Shown here piece after piece: positions 33,140 to 44,647 of a stretch of 64,000 nucleotides of DNA (positions are counted from its first letter, which is position 1; every line of letters starts with the position of its first letter). Source of the DNA: Lasiodiplodia sp. COLG20 (lineage: Eukaryota; Ascomycota; Dothideomycetes; Botryosphaeriales; Botryosphaeriaceae). Location of the stretch: assembly GCA_009801085.1 (NCBI GenBank), contig VNWV01000003.1:4030001-4094000 (forward strand), in the 5' to 3' direction. The position numbers and the translations under genes are program-made. A model generated the notes under the pieces. It searched no databases. It was not told the DNA's origin and was given only the letters and a program-made list of their open reading frames with translations.

Positions 33140-33772
33140 AACGAACGATGATCCCAGGCGATGACGTTGGATTTGAGTTTCGTGGGATTCGGTAGTGGTC
33201 GACACAATGCTTGTTCTTTGATCTCACACCCGGTCTGCTTCGCTCAAGGATCAACTCCTTATAAAGGCAGATCCAATCAAAGCGGCGGAGTTAAGGGGGC
33301 ACCTGCTGGTCCAGTGCACGGTCGCTAGATCTCCGGAGCACGTCATATTCGGAGGTGATTTGCGCAACACCAGTTCGAGTAAGGTAGCGATGCGCGAAGC
33401 TAAAGTTGGACCGATATCCGCGTCCTCTTCATGAAGCCCAGCGGAGTCGTGATGATTTGGGAAACGACCGAGAAGCATGTGGTTTAATTTATCGGCGATG
33501 TACACATAAGAAAACAAACATCAATATCCTGACTAGTGAAAAGATAGATACAAGATAAGGTACAATACAACCATGAAATTGCTAACACCTGCGATTTTTT
33601 GGTTCGCATGCAATTTGGTTCTTCCCATCTGGTTGAGAAAGATTTGCGGATTCTACTTCATGTCAGATTCTGGAGTTAACAGTGAGGATGCTAGAACCTA
33701 CTGTGTTTTGTTGGAAGCAGCTTGCCCCTCTGGAATAACTTGTCCGTATGCTTCCGCGTCCAGCCGGCTCGT
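33140..33772. other. Intergenic spacer
   Basis: 633 bp between the start of the small Cys-rich gene and the end of the ankyrin frame. A TATAA-containing palindrome (33258-33265) is placed as a TATA box for the Cys-rich gene. No gene is supported. Confidence 0.5.
33258..33265 (-). promoter_or_regulatory. TATA-like element of the Cys-rich gene
   Basis: On the minus strand the sequence reads TTTATAAG about 120 bp before the ATG. The spacing fits a fungal core promoter. The assignment is inferred only from position. Confidence 0.4.
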
Positions 33773-34417
33773 TCATGCGCCATTCGCACGTAGTAAATCA
33801 ACCATTTCGCTAGACGATGACCGAACAGCAATATCCAGCAGAGAACCATCATTTGATGTTTCGACACGTACGTCAGCCCCCCTTTCAACCAGTAACTTGG
33901 CGGCAGCGAGATTCTCAGCTTTGATCGCCACTTCAAGCGCACAGCTATAACGCTTGCCGCGTATGTTGACATTGACTCCATTGTCTAATAGAGCTCGTGC
34001 CCGCCAATCTCTTGTGCGACCCCATTCATCCTCCAGGCACGCTACAAACAGCGCATGCTCATGTTCGCCCGCGAGCTGTGTCACCGAAATTCCGCGCTTG
34101 ATCAACATCACCATCAAGCTTTCCGAGGACTGTTTGCACGCAGCGTACAGTGCATTTCCATGTTCTTCGTGGGAGCAGTTGATATCTGCACCGTCGTCGA
34201 GAAGTCTGTTAATAACCTCGATCATGTCTTCGGGATGCAAGCACGACTTTGCGACTGCACATATGAGAGCATAGCCGTATTTTCCACCACGCAAATTCAA
34301 ATCTGCTCCCCTACTGATGAGGAGACTCATCGCAATGTTTTGTTTCGACCATTCTTGATGTGCGCATGCAGCCTGAAGTGCTGTGCCGTATTCGCCTCCA
34401 ACCGCATTGATGTTGGC
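33773..34417 (-). pseudogene. Continuation of the ankyrin array past the in-frame TGA
   Basis: The same reading frame continues for 214 codons after the TGA at 34420-34418. It starts with ANINAVGG, which completes the interrupted ankyrin unit, and carries about five more ankyrin repeats (SRGADLN, DDGADIN, DNGVNVN, ERGADV) to a stop at 33773. Read as one protein the product would be 1760 residues. A 78 bp in-frame splice (34450-34373, GTACCG..CTTCAG) could also bypass the stop, but it would remove most of one repeat. Confidence 0.65.
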
Positions 34418-37400
34418 TCAATGTGAGAGAAGAAGCTTCACTATCGGTACCGGGTTGGATGAAATCGCAGCGGCTTGAAGAGCATGGCCATATTTTCCAC
34501 CGTTCGCGTGAACATCTGCACCGTTCGCAAGTAAGATTTCCACTAGACGAAGCAGTCCTGCGTGGCTTGCCGCTTGCAGGGCGTTCCCAAATTCTCCACC
34601 TTTTGCATTCACATCTGCACCTTTGGCAATCAAGAGCTCCACAATTTCGGATGGACAGCAGGCGACACAAGTAGCCTGAAGCGCATTGCCATACCTGCCA
34701 CCGCTAGCATTGATATCTGCTCCATGTGACAGGAAGTACTTCAGTATTAATTCGTCGCAAAAACCGGATGCGCATGCAAGATAGAGCGCCTGAGTTCCAT
34801 CACGACCTGTCTTCGACATATCGGCGTTGTGGGCAAGCAAAAGCTGAAATATCTGCTGGTTGATAGGGTCATAGCCAGGCCTCAGCAGAGCAGCTCGAAA
34901 AGCGGTTTCGTATTCCCCTGGATGTTGAGCATTTATATCGGCTCCGTTCTTAAGGAGAAGTTCAATGAGCTCTGTACCTGTGATGTTACTGTGTGCAGAT
35001 GCCACAGCAGCTATTAATGGACTACCACAGAAGCCCCCGCCCTTGTTGACATCTGCTCCATGAGCGAGAAGCAGCTCAGTGGCACTCATGTGTCTCTTTG
35101 AAGCAGCGAGCTGCAGAATACTGCCATATCTGTCGGAGGCTGCATTGGGATCTGCGCCGTGCTCAAGTAGGAGCTCGATCACCCTGGAAGAAGTTGTTTC
35201 AGTCTGGCCTTTATCCAGTAGAGCCACCTCCATTGCTGTCACGCAGCGACGCCCCATATTACGACCGACCCACATCCGGGCATTGACGTCTGCGCCGCTC
35301 TTCAGGAGGAGGTCAATGATTTCGGAGCCCTTTCTCATGAATAAAGCAGAAAGGATTGCGTTTTTGCCGTCACAATCTGGAGCAATTGCGTTAGGATCGG
35401 CACCGAGTCTCAGTAATGACTCCAGCATATCTGCCTTGCCAGCCTTTACAGCTGCCTGTAAGTACCATGCCCCGTGATTTTGAATCTCACTGGTGGTCGG
35501 CTGATGCTTGCCGGTGGTAGAGATCGATGGTGCATTTGGAACAATCGCAGATTTTGGAGATCCATCCAGTCTTTCCGTCCGGTTTATTGTTGTGTTTGAT
35601 CCCTCGGTCAATATGAATTGGAAAATATCGTTTGCCCCGCCTGCTGCTGCCTCATGGAGCAAGTATGAAAAGAATGTTCGCAATCCATCTTCTGGCACAG
35701 CGGCGTGCAATGAGATAATGAAGTCATTACTGTCACTCACCCCGGAAGACGCTGGGCCATCTGCGGCGTTTTGCGTCGGCTTCTCGTTTATGAGATATGC
35801 CCACAGAGTCTTGAACATGTCTGTTTGTCCTCGCCTGGCTGTTCCGACTAATGCCTGAGCGGCCGAATTGAAAAGTAACGAGCGGCCGTAAGCATGTTCG
35901 ACGAGGCGTTTGAAGACTTTTGAAAAGCTTCTTTTAGCCGCAAGCTCCATCACCTCACACAATTCTTCCTCATTAGGCTTTCGTACCAACAGCACCTCCA
36001 GCTGTGTCATGAAGTTCGCTTCTGTAAAAAGCCGCGCAGCTTGGATCATTGTGGCTACACCTCGATCTTGATTTGGTGCAAAAAGAAGCGATTTGGCCAG
36101 TTCGACATCTCCGTTGGACAAGAGTCTCTCAAAGCTGATACGCTCTCTTTCATTCCGCGGTATCGGGTCTGCACCATGAGACAGAAGCAGCTGAGCGATG
36201 TGATTTTTGTCCCACTCTATAGCTGAGAATAGGGCTGATACACTGCGTAAGAAAGTTAGTGAACTGTGTTGTACCCTGAGGGAGGCTATGTACTACTCTT
36301 TGCCGGCTGCCCTCTGTCTATCTAGTGCATTGACATCAGCACCAAAACTGAGCAGTTTTGTCACAATTTCTTCGTTTCCCACTGCTACGGCGGCCTTCAG
36401 GGGGTCGTTGAGGGGGCTGGTCAAATTAGGATTGGCTCCATACGTAAGCAGCAGCTCAACCGCCTCGGTATTGTTCCTCGAGACAGCTCTATCGAGTGCA
36501 CTTGATCCATCATGAAAACAATTCGGATCTGCACCGTTCTCTAGCAGCTCGCGCACGACTGCAATTGGCCGATCGCCGTAGAAGATAGCAGCTTGAAGAG
36601 CGGAGATATTTTGCCCATGCCCGACCAGTCGGTTGACGGCAACGCCCTTCCGTAGCAATAATAAGACAATGTTTGCGTTCTGTGTCCAACTGCAGGCGAC
36701 CTTGAGCGTTGACTGACCTTCTAAATTCCTGGCATGAACAGAGCTAGGCTTCGCCTCAACCAGACGGGAAAGAATGTCTGCGAGGTCCAAAGCACACGCT
36801 ACAAATACCATTGTTGCATCATCAGACACAAGAGACTCCGGATACAGGGGAAGGAAACCGCCATGATCCAGGAATATAAGCTTCCGCTCTTCTGTCACTT
36901 CTTTCAGCCAGCTCTCAAGAGTACGAACATCACGTACCAAGAACTCGACTAGAATCTCGGCGAGTCGAGCGGAAATGACTCCAGTTGCTAACTTCCGCAC
37001 ATTTAGAAGCCAATTTACCGAAGGATATGACACAGGTCGAAACCCTAATTCGCATGTTTGTTTCAAGTAATCCAAACACGCCTCGACATTGGCTTCGATG
37101 CTTTTGAAAGGGGAAAATTCGGAGATGGAGGTTTCGAAGTACTCCCGGACAGACAAGTGCGCAAAACGAAGAACATTCATCTCTTTGTCATGTGTTATGA
37201 GATGGAATGTCAGTCCAAAGACTTTCTCGGGTTGTCGAAGTGCTGCATTCGGCGCAGGCTCCAACATATTAGCCATGTCGACAGGATTCCATGGCTCGCC
37301 ACTGCTCAGCATCAGGTGAAAGACTTTTTTGGCGTCGGCTTCGTACTGCGGATCAATGTCTCTAAGATCTGACATGTTTCGCTGATAGATGTCATGATAA

Positions 37401-39246
37401 ATCCCCGTCAAATCTTTGGGAAGGGCTCCAAGGCGCTGGCGGATATCCTCTTCTGTGAGGAGCTTGCACAGGTATTGGAGCTGCAGCTCTGCCCAGCGAA
37501 ACCTAGCGTTGAATTAGCTCTAGATAATATGAAGGAGGTGTACGTCAAACTTACATTCCTTGAGCCTGCGCCTTCAATATTTGTTTGATGTCATTTCGCA
37601 AAGCATCCGAGATCTTTCTCGCTCTCAACAACCTTCTTGGTTTACCATCGACACGTCTGTCGACTTCATCATCCACAAAGGCCGCAAGGTCGACTTGATT
37701 GTCGGAAGACAGAATTTCTTTGTTGGGATAGTCTCTAAGCCAACAGACAAGATCCGAGTCGTTGCGGCTGGAAACAAAAATCTTGACAAGGCTTTGGCTC
37801 TCTCGTAAGATGGTCTCCAGTGCATCGATGAGTTCAAATCGTAGGCTTGTATCACACTCATCCAGGGCATCCAGAACGATAAATGTGATGGTTCGAGATT
37901 TTATGATGTCGATTATGAGATCCAGGGTGTCGCCGAGGTCAAAGAAGGAACCCCGCTCTTTGTCGAATTTGTCCATGACAGATCTCGGTAGAGTCTTCGT
38001 GGTTCGCGGTGAGGAAAGCTGCCTCAAGATGCTTCGCAAGATATCAGTCGGATCAGCTCTTTCCTTCTCGGCAGGATTCCTGGTGCAGTAGAAATAGACT
38101 GGGTGAGATGATGGACAATGTGTTGATTCCTCAATAAGCTTCTCCAGTATGACGGACACCAGACAGCTTTTTCCAGATCCAGGGATGCCATGAAGCCATA
38201 AAATCTCTGATGCGCTTGATGAGAACCAGTTCTTCACCACCTGGTGATCCAGAAGCCACTTTCCGGTGCCTGGTAGAACGTTTCTGCTGACTTTGGCGTG
38301 ATGCTGAGGGTATGGTATAGTTGAGATGGAATCCAGAATACGGTCTCGCTTCATTTCGTCCAAAGAATCTTGGGTTTCCTCCACGTACGTCTCGATTCTC
38401 GCGACAGGCATCTTGATGTCATTCATCACCCGGAGGAGCTCCTCATTTCGATTTTGCGATTTGGTAATGTGTGAGATGAGTCCTTCGGATTGTACAAGTG
38501 TTGCGCTGCGTTCTACCAAGGTCCACTGATTCGCTATGCGTTCAGATAAAGCGTTCAGATCGGATTCAGAGTCCAGAACATTTTTTAATACACGCTCTTC
38601 ACAAAGGTCTTAGTAATGAGTGCCTTGATATGGATCATGGGTAACCTACTCATCCTGCTCTGGTCGTGGTGACACAAGGCCTTTGCCAACGAGGACCAGC
38701 AGAGGGTGTATAGCTTTATCAAACTGGCCTTGAGGGATTCGGTCGCTGCAGAAGTCCCGGTGAGATACAGACATTCATGAATCACACCTAACGGTATCGC
38801 TCGAGCAACGTCTTCTACAATCTCCAGAACAGCAGCTTGTCGTTGGATGTCGTTTATTGAAGCTTGAAGAATGAAACGCACCGCGGCCCAGGGCAGTGCC
38901 GCATGGGCAGGATCGTACTGGACAGCGGCATCGCCGACCTCAACGAACTTCTTCACCCATCGTGCAACCTTTGCGAAGATGTCGTGCAGAAAGACAACCT
39001 CTCCACTTTTTCTCTTGAAGGAGATTCGATTGTTCCAAGTATCTTGTCCCCTTTTCTCGACGATCTGGAGCACATCCACTGGCTTTGTGTCTTGGGTATG
39101 CTTGCTGATAATGTCTTTCTCTTCTGGCTCAAGGTCTTGGAGGGCGGCTTCCCATAGGTTCCTTCCAAGTTCAGTAAGCGTACCAGTAGAGATAACCCAA
39201 CTTACAAGGCTGGATGGGCAGCCTGGCCCGTTGGATGCGCAGACAT
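34418..39246 (-). CDS. NACHT-ankyrin NLR-like protein
   Basis: Exons 39246-39206, 39161-38650, 38608-37555, 37502-36297 and 36242-34418 encode 1545 residues up to TGA at 34418. The start MSAHPTGQ is the only ATG that joins to the conserved NLWEAAL segment. Residues about 15-180 form the N-terminal NWD-type helical domain of fungal STAND proteins. The NACHT NTPase follows, with P-loop GIPGSGKS (325-332) and Walker B LDALDEC (430-436). After a helical linker, ankyrin repeats run from about residue 760 to the end, more than 15 units. Such proteins act as nucleotide-switched sensors in fungal non-self recognition and programmed cell death. The effector is unclear from sequence. Introns 1 and 2 are only 44 and 41 bp, at the low limit for fungi, though phase and motifs support them. 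The TGA replaces Gly in an LLLSHGAN-type unit. Confidence 0.85.
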
Positions 39247-39969
39247 CGTGTCCACCCGGTTTTGCCTGCTTCTCGCAGCGAACTGCTCGCGCAGCCGGAA
39301 GTAATTGCCCAACAAACAACGTGAAAGGTACTGGATGGATTGCGACGGTGTACCTCGTATATTCTGGAGGGAGGAGATGACAGAGAAAGCGTTGTTGAAG
39401 CCGAGCTGTAGACAGATTGTGGACACTTAGGCAGCAGTCCTACACCAAGACACAAAGCTGCCCGAGCAGTCTCGTGTGTGGTTTCACGGGCAGCCCCGCA
39501 CTCAGCCTTGTGCACGCAGCACAGCCCCGCTGTCGGCTGTTCGAGCTACTCAGCATTGATTGGACGGCGACAATCATCAACCAGAGACTTTGGCCAATGG
39601 CGGCATCCCACGTCTGCTTACATGCTTTTGTACGACGCATATCATGTTAACCGACCATGAAGCTTCCAGTGTCATGACAAGAGCCCAGTATGCCGTCTCA
39701 TTGATTATCTCAACAAGCCAATCACACCATTGTCCTTCGATCTACTGTATTACTTGGCTCACTTTCATCGTTACGTTCTAGAAAAGTACATCTCCGTCCC
39801 ATCCAAACTACTGACGCCGTCCGTATCGCCGTAGCCCTCGCTGAACTCTCGCTACTCTTAATAGACACGCTAGTTTAGCTTACTATACTCTTTGCCGACC
39901 TACTATTATTATCTTCTGAAATCATCATCATCATCAGATCTCTGGCTGTAGGCAAACAAAATCCCCATC
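39247..39969. other. Intergenic region with TA-rich patch and ATC microsatellite
   Basis: 723 bp between the NACHT-ankyrin start and the P450 stop. The segment 39840-39910 is rich in TA steps and shares an 11-base string (agcttactata) with the TA-rich island near 60 kb. A short (ATC)n run follows at about 39921. No gene is seen. Confidence 0.5.
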
Positions 39970-41607
39970 CTACCCCCTCGCCTCCCTCAGCCTCAGCTTC
40001 ACGCCACCACTCGGCGCGCACGTCAGCGTCATGCGGTATCCCGGCGCCCCATCCACGTCCTCAGCCTCCAGCGCATCAAACCTCTGCAGCAAGCGCACCA
40101 CGACGTAGCCCGCCTCAGTAAGCGCAAACTGCTGCCCGATGCAAATGCGCGGACCGCCATTGAACGGGAGGTACTCCCACCCCGCCTTCCGCCCCTCCCA
40201 CCGCTCGGGCCGAAACTCGTCTGCATCCGCGCCCCACAGGTCGTTCCGCTTATGCATGACATGCGTGCTGTAAACGACCTCGGTCCCCTTCGGAACGAAG
40301 ACGGGGGACCGGCCGTCCGGCCCGCCGCCGGTGGGGAGGCTGGTATCGACGGCGGCGCGGCGCTGGTTGATCGGGACGACCGTGTACAGCCTGAGCGCTT
40401 CCTTCAGCGTGTGCTGGAGGTAGGACGAGCTCTTCAGGCTTTCGAAGGTGATGGTTGTATCGGGCTCGTGGTCGACGTAGGGGCCGAAGTCGTCGATGAC
40501 GGCGCGGCGGAGCTTGGCGAAGACGTCGGGGTGGCGGGCGAGCGTGAAGAAGACCCACGACAGCAGCGATGCCGTCGTGTCGCGGCCCGCGAGCAGCACG
40601 TTGAGCAGCTGGTCGCGCAGCTCGGCCCTGTCCTGCGTCTCGGCCGCGATGGCGTCGAGGAACACGTACGGCTGTTTGTTCTGCCGCCGCTGATCCTCCG
40701 TCTTGCGAAGACCTTGTTTCTGCTGCTGTAGTGCCAAATCAACGTAGCCGTCGACGAACTCGTGCACTACCTTAACTTGCTTGCGGAAGTCCGCGTTGTG
40801 AGCTAGCCAGTAGTTGTCGCCGTATCTGCCGGCCCGGAAGAGTAGGTGCTGTGCCCGGTCGAAGGCGTAGGTGAATCTTTTTTCGCTACGCGTCGCTCCA
40901 TCGTCATCCCCAGCCATTTGACTACCGACAGTCTCGCCGAAGAGGAACTCGGTCGCAGCGTCAATCGTCAAGCGGAAGAAGAGCACTTGCAAGTCGACAA
41001 CGTCGGTCCAGCCGTCCGGCTTCACGGGTAGCGCGTTGAACAAATTTTGAACATGCTTCTCCTCGAGCTCAAGGTCGTTGATCTGCTGGCGTGAGAATTG
41101 AGGACGGAGCATGGCGCGAGAATGCTCCCATGACTTTCCATCCGAAGCGAACTATGGGGGATTAGCTTGGTGACTCGAAAGTGTTAACACACTTACAATA
41201 CCGTGCCCTAGCATTGGCTCAAAGTTTCCGTTTCTTCCCTTTCCCAGCTCAAAATCCCTGAAGCTTGTTGCGAGCAGGGTCTGGATGTTTTTCGGCTCGC
41301 AGGTGAAGATGTTTCTCTGGCCGAGGACATGCTCTTGGAATGTTGTGACGAGGCGGCCCTCTCGTTCGCTGACATCGTGAACGCGTTGAATCATGTACTC
41401 TGGCAGGTAGTGTTTGCTGCCTGCGCTCAAGATCAATTGCAGATTGTAGATACCGAAAGGGTCGCCAGGTGTGTGCGTGGGCGCTGGTTTGCAGCCGAGC
41501 TCCTGACTTTTGAGCGACTGGCGACGCTTTACGAGGATGTAGTTGACTACTTTGAAAAGAATGAGGGCGGCGGCAGCCCAAATGCCAATAAAATGTGAAA
41601 GCTTCAT
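39970..41607 (-). CDS. Cytochrome P450 (CYP52/CYP539-like)
   Basis: Exons 41607-41197 and 41151-39970 (45 bp intron) encode 530 residues. The N-terminal hydrophobic helix (about 5-25) anchors it in the ER. The I-helix motif is LLAGRDTTASLLSW, the K-helix ExxR is EALR, PERW follows as FRPERW, and the heme loop is FNGGPRICIGQQ with the ligand Cys474. Overall layout resembles the alkane and fatty-acid hydroxylases of the CYP52 clan, but the substrate is not set by sequence. It heads a run of oxidoreductase genes and is divergent from the enoyl-reductase-like gene. A TATTTAAA element lies about 70 bp upstream. Confidence 0.94.
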
Positions 41608-42256
41608 CGTTGTGATAAGATTGTTCGTTACGTTTTGTCTGTAGACTGCCTGCTTTGGGAACGATGTTTAAGGGCGTTTAAATAACATAGGCATCCACGC
41701 TCCTATTTCTCCTGCTTTGTCTCCTTCCACATTTTCATGCAAGCGATGAATCAAAAAACATGCACGAATGTATCAATGTGGGGCAGTCGAGTTGGCATAC
41801 GATTTTGTCTCGGAAGGCAGTATTCCGCAGACCCGGGCGATCTTATTCCTTTTAACGGATGCTCACCGTAAATGACCTTATTGGTGTAACACCACGAAAC
41901 AGGCTTCCCGGACCGTAGGTACGCACTTGGATTCACAGCGGATTTGACGATACCTCGGAACGACCAGACACTGCGCGCCGAGGTATGATTACAATAAAAA
42001 CGCGACCTTTTGTGGCCCCTCATGCTAGTGGCACTAGTGTCACTGTACAAGCAATTTCAGCCTTGGCAGTTGCACTAGGTGATAAGGGTTCTCCAGCTTG
42101 GTAATCACACCATAGACTCAAAGCTTAGTTTCCTTCGGCCTCAAATGAGACCGACGGCAATTTGGATTACGCCGGATCCCACTTTAAAAATGGTTGCACG
42201 AATATAGAGAGTATGAGCAATCCCTCACACAACTCACACCATCTCATATCTACACC
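41608..42256. promoter_or_regulatory. Divergent promoter region, P450 and MDR genes
   Basis: 649 bp between the two divergent starts. A TATTTAAA element for the P450 lies at 41677-41684 (minus strand). A TTTAAAAA stretch lies near 42183, about 70 bp before the MDR start. Shared upstream DNA would allow joint control. No specific binding site is claimed. Confidence 0.5.
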
Positions 42257-43345
42257 ATGAAGGCCATCGTTGCAGATCGCGGCATCATCAACAGGTTTGC
42301 GAATTTGGCGTCGGGAAAATCGATCGGACGGGGTACCAAGATAAAAGAAGTTCCAAAGCCCATCATTTCCAGCCGGGAACTTCTGATCAAGGTGCGGGCT
42401 ACCGCGATAAACCCAATCGACTACAAGTTCATCGATTTCATCGCTCCAGCAGGAAGCCTCATCGGCTGCGACTTTGCTGGTGAGGTAGTCGAGGTCGGAG
42501 CGGATTCCCCAGGAGACTGGCGAGTGGGCGACCGTGCAGCTGGATTCGTGCAGGGTGGAGTCAGCAACGACTATGGTGCATTCGCCGAGTACGTCAAAGC
42601 CGAAGCAGACCTGGTGTGGAAGGTCCCGGCGGGACTGAGCGACCAGGAAGCTGCAACTTACGGTGTATCAGCCGTCACGGCGATGCAGGCCCTCAACCTT
42701 CATCTGGGCGTTCCGTGGGTGGACGAAATCACGGATACGAGTACGGCGGAAAAGAAGGGGGCCTCGATCTTCATTTACGCCGGGTCCAGCACCGTGGGCC
42801 TCCTCGCCATCCAGATCGCAAAGAAAGCCGGCTACACAGTTGTCACCACTGCGTCGCCCCATTCCTTCGACCTAGTCAAGCGTTATGGTGCAGACAAAGT
42901 CTTCGACTACCGATCGGACACGGCTATCCGCGACATCACACGGGCCTTCCCTGACATGACGACTGCTTTGGACTGTTTTTCTGAAGGCAGCTCTACCGAT
43001 TTCTGCGCCAACGTTATCAAGGGCAGGGGCGGAAAAGTCATTACGCTCCTCGACAGTGGCAAGACGAAAATACCTGGTGTCGAAGTTCAGATGATCATGT
43101 CCTTCCAACTGTTGGGCCGATCGTTCGCCTGGCTCCCACCAATTGGACCGAAATTCCCGGCTTCGGAAAAAGATCGCCAGGCCCTCGCTCGTTTCTACGC
43201 TACTCTGGCGGACCACGTCAGTGATATCAAGCCTCCGCCACTGAAGGTGCTCGACGGCGATTTTGACAGGATTACGGAAGCATTGGACCAGCTCCGAGCG
43301 GGAAAGGTATCAGGCTGTAAGCTTGTTGTAAACTATTCTAACTGA
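42257..43345 (+). CDS. MDR family oxidoreductase (trans-enoyl reductase-like)
   Basis: Intronless, 362 residues from ATG 42257. The upstream in-frame extension starts with TTG and is ignored. It has the GroES-like fold (NPIDYK, GCDFAGEVVEVG, GDRAAGF) and a Rossmann NAD(P)-binding site reading AGSSTVGLLAIQIAK. Zinc ligands of classical alcohol dehydrogenases are absent, which fits the zinc-free quinone/enoyl reductase branch (LovC-like enzymes act in trans on polyketides). No polyketide synthase is in the window, so it may act on another activated double bond. Probably cytosolic. Confidence 0.92.
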   Translation: MKAIVADRGIINRFANLASGKSIGRGTKIKEVPKPIISSRELLIKVRATAINPIDYKFIDFIAPAGSLIGCDFAGEVVEVGADSPGDWRVGDRAAGFVQGGVSNDYGAFAEYVKAEADLVWKVPAGLSDQEAATYGVSAVTAMQALNLHLGVPWVDEITDTSTAEKKGASIFIYAGSSTVGLLAIQIAKKAGYTVVTTASPHSFDLVKRYGADKVFDYRSDTAIRDITRAFPDMTTALDCFSEGSSTDFCANVIKGRGGKVITLLDSGKTKIPGVEVQMIMSFQLLGRSFAWLPPIGPKFPASEKDRQALARFYATLADHVSDIKPPPLKVLDGDFDRITEALDQLRAGKVSGCKLVVNYSN

Positions 43346-43708
43346 TTCTATTCTCATTCGCTATGTATACGCTAGTTAGCTGTTCTGCACTGAAGTGCCT
43401 ACCTAATGACATGTCTATTACGAATATTCTTGAGCCGTTGTTGGTAGGCGGGATGACCAAGGAGGGTATTTAGTGCTCTCTTTCATACAGCTCAATACAT
43501 AACCCGTTCACCTCCCCCAGCATCGCGCATCAGCCAGCCACACACCGCGTAGCATACGAAAGGGTCTCATTCCCCTATATTGCCTGATTTGCTCTGATGG
43601 ATCATGTAACACGTCAATGTTTATTGGTATTAAGTAATGACTGCTTAACTCTCTACTTGATGATACTAAAGATTACTAATTTACATTAAAAAACAGGTGC
43701 GTTTCGAT
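43346..43708. other. Convergent 3' spacer
   Basis: 363 bp between the convergent ends of the MDR and SDR genes. It is AT-rich (about 43590-43695). Nothing else is visible. Confidence 0.5.
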
Positions 43709-44647
43709 CTAATAGCCGTGCTTCTTAAACTCATCTTCTGTCCACTCCCACAATTCTTCAGCCAGGCGGCGATCCCGCATCATCGAGTTTCCCTCATGCT
43801 CCTTGCCCACAGGAAAGTACATCGCGCCGCTCTTGACATCGCCGCGCGGCGCAGTGCTAGCCCACAGCTGGTTCAACGCCCCCGTAGCCACGTCCACAAA
43901 CGCAACCTTTCCGACCAGCCGAAACAGCCACGTAAACAGCGGCTGGTCGCTCGGTCCGTCCGCGATGCCCGTCTTGACGACGCCCGGGTGTAGGGCGACG
44001 GACAGGATGCTCGGATAACGCTCGGCCAGCATCTGGGTGAAGTAGACGTTGGCGAGCTTGGACTGGCCGTAGCGCCCCACGATGCCCAGGTCCGGCAGCG
44101 TCGTTTTGTTTTGGGCGAGCAGCAGGCCGCGGGGCTTCGGCGCAGATGTGTACGCAGTGGAGCTGACGTTGACGATGCGGACGTCGCTGCCAGGCTGGGC
44201 GGCCGTCTCCAGTAGCAGCGGCATGAGCAGCTTGGTCAGCAGGGCCGGGCCCATGTGGTTGGTGCCGAACTGGATCTCGTAGCCGTCCGCGGTTAGCGCG
44301 GGCGGCGCGGCGAAGATGCCGGCGTTGTTCAGCAGCAGATCCAGGCGCTTGTTCTCCGCGAGGAAGGCGGCGGAGGCGTGTTTAACTGATGCGAAGGACG
44401 AGAGGTCTATGGGCAGGAAGTGGACGTTGGCGTTGGGTATCTCGCGTTTGATGTCGGCGATGGCGGCCTTGGCTTTGCTCTCGCTGCGCGCGCCCATGTA
44501 GATCTTGTCGGGGTTGTGTTTTGCCAGCTGCCGTATCGACTCTTTTCCCAACCCGTTGTTGCCGCCTGTCACGATGGCGACTCTTCCCGACAGATCGGGA
44601 ATGTTTTTGCTGGGGTCGAAGACGACGGATCTGCGAAACAGAGGCAT
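43709..44647 (-). CDS. Short-chain dehydrogenase/reductase (retinol dehydrogenase-like)
   Basis: Single exon, 312 residues from ATG 44647. The 41 codons upstream in frame are unlikely coding because they lack conservation and the NAD site is at a normal distance from this start. The cofactor motif is TGGNNGLG, the NNAG motif is LLNNAGI, and catalysis uses Ser in VSSTAY with YGQSK (Tyr and Lys). It belongs to the broad SDR group related to retinol dehydrogenases and WW-domain oxidoreductases. Substrate unknown; probably an alcohol or ketone in the same pathway as its oxidoreductase neighbours. Confidence 0.92.
   Translation of the reverse strand: MPLFRRSVVFDPSKNIPDLSGRVAIVTGGNNGLGKESIRQLAKHNPDKIYMGARSESKAKAAIADIKREIPNANVHFLPIDLSSFASVKHASAAFLAENKRLDLLLNNAGIFAAPPALTADGYEIQFGTNHMGPALLTKLLMPLLLETAAQPGSDVRIVNVSSTAYTSAPKPRGLLLAQNKTTLPDLGIVGRYGQSKLANVYFTQMLAERYPSILSVALHPGVVKTGIADGPSDQPLFTWLFRLVGKVAFVDVATGALNQLWASTAPRGDVKSGAMYFPVGKEHEGNSMMRDRRLAEELWEWTEDEFKKHGY

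Noticed and set aside
34418..34420. RIP as the cause of the TGA in the NACHT-ankyrin gene
   Set aside because: The probable ancestral codon is GGA, so the change is G to T and not a C-to-T transition in a CpA context.
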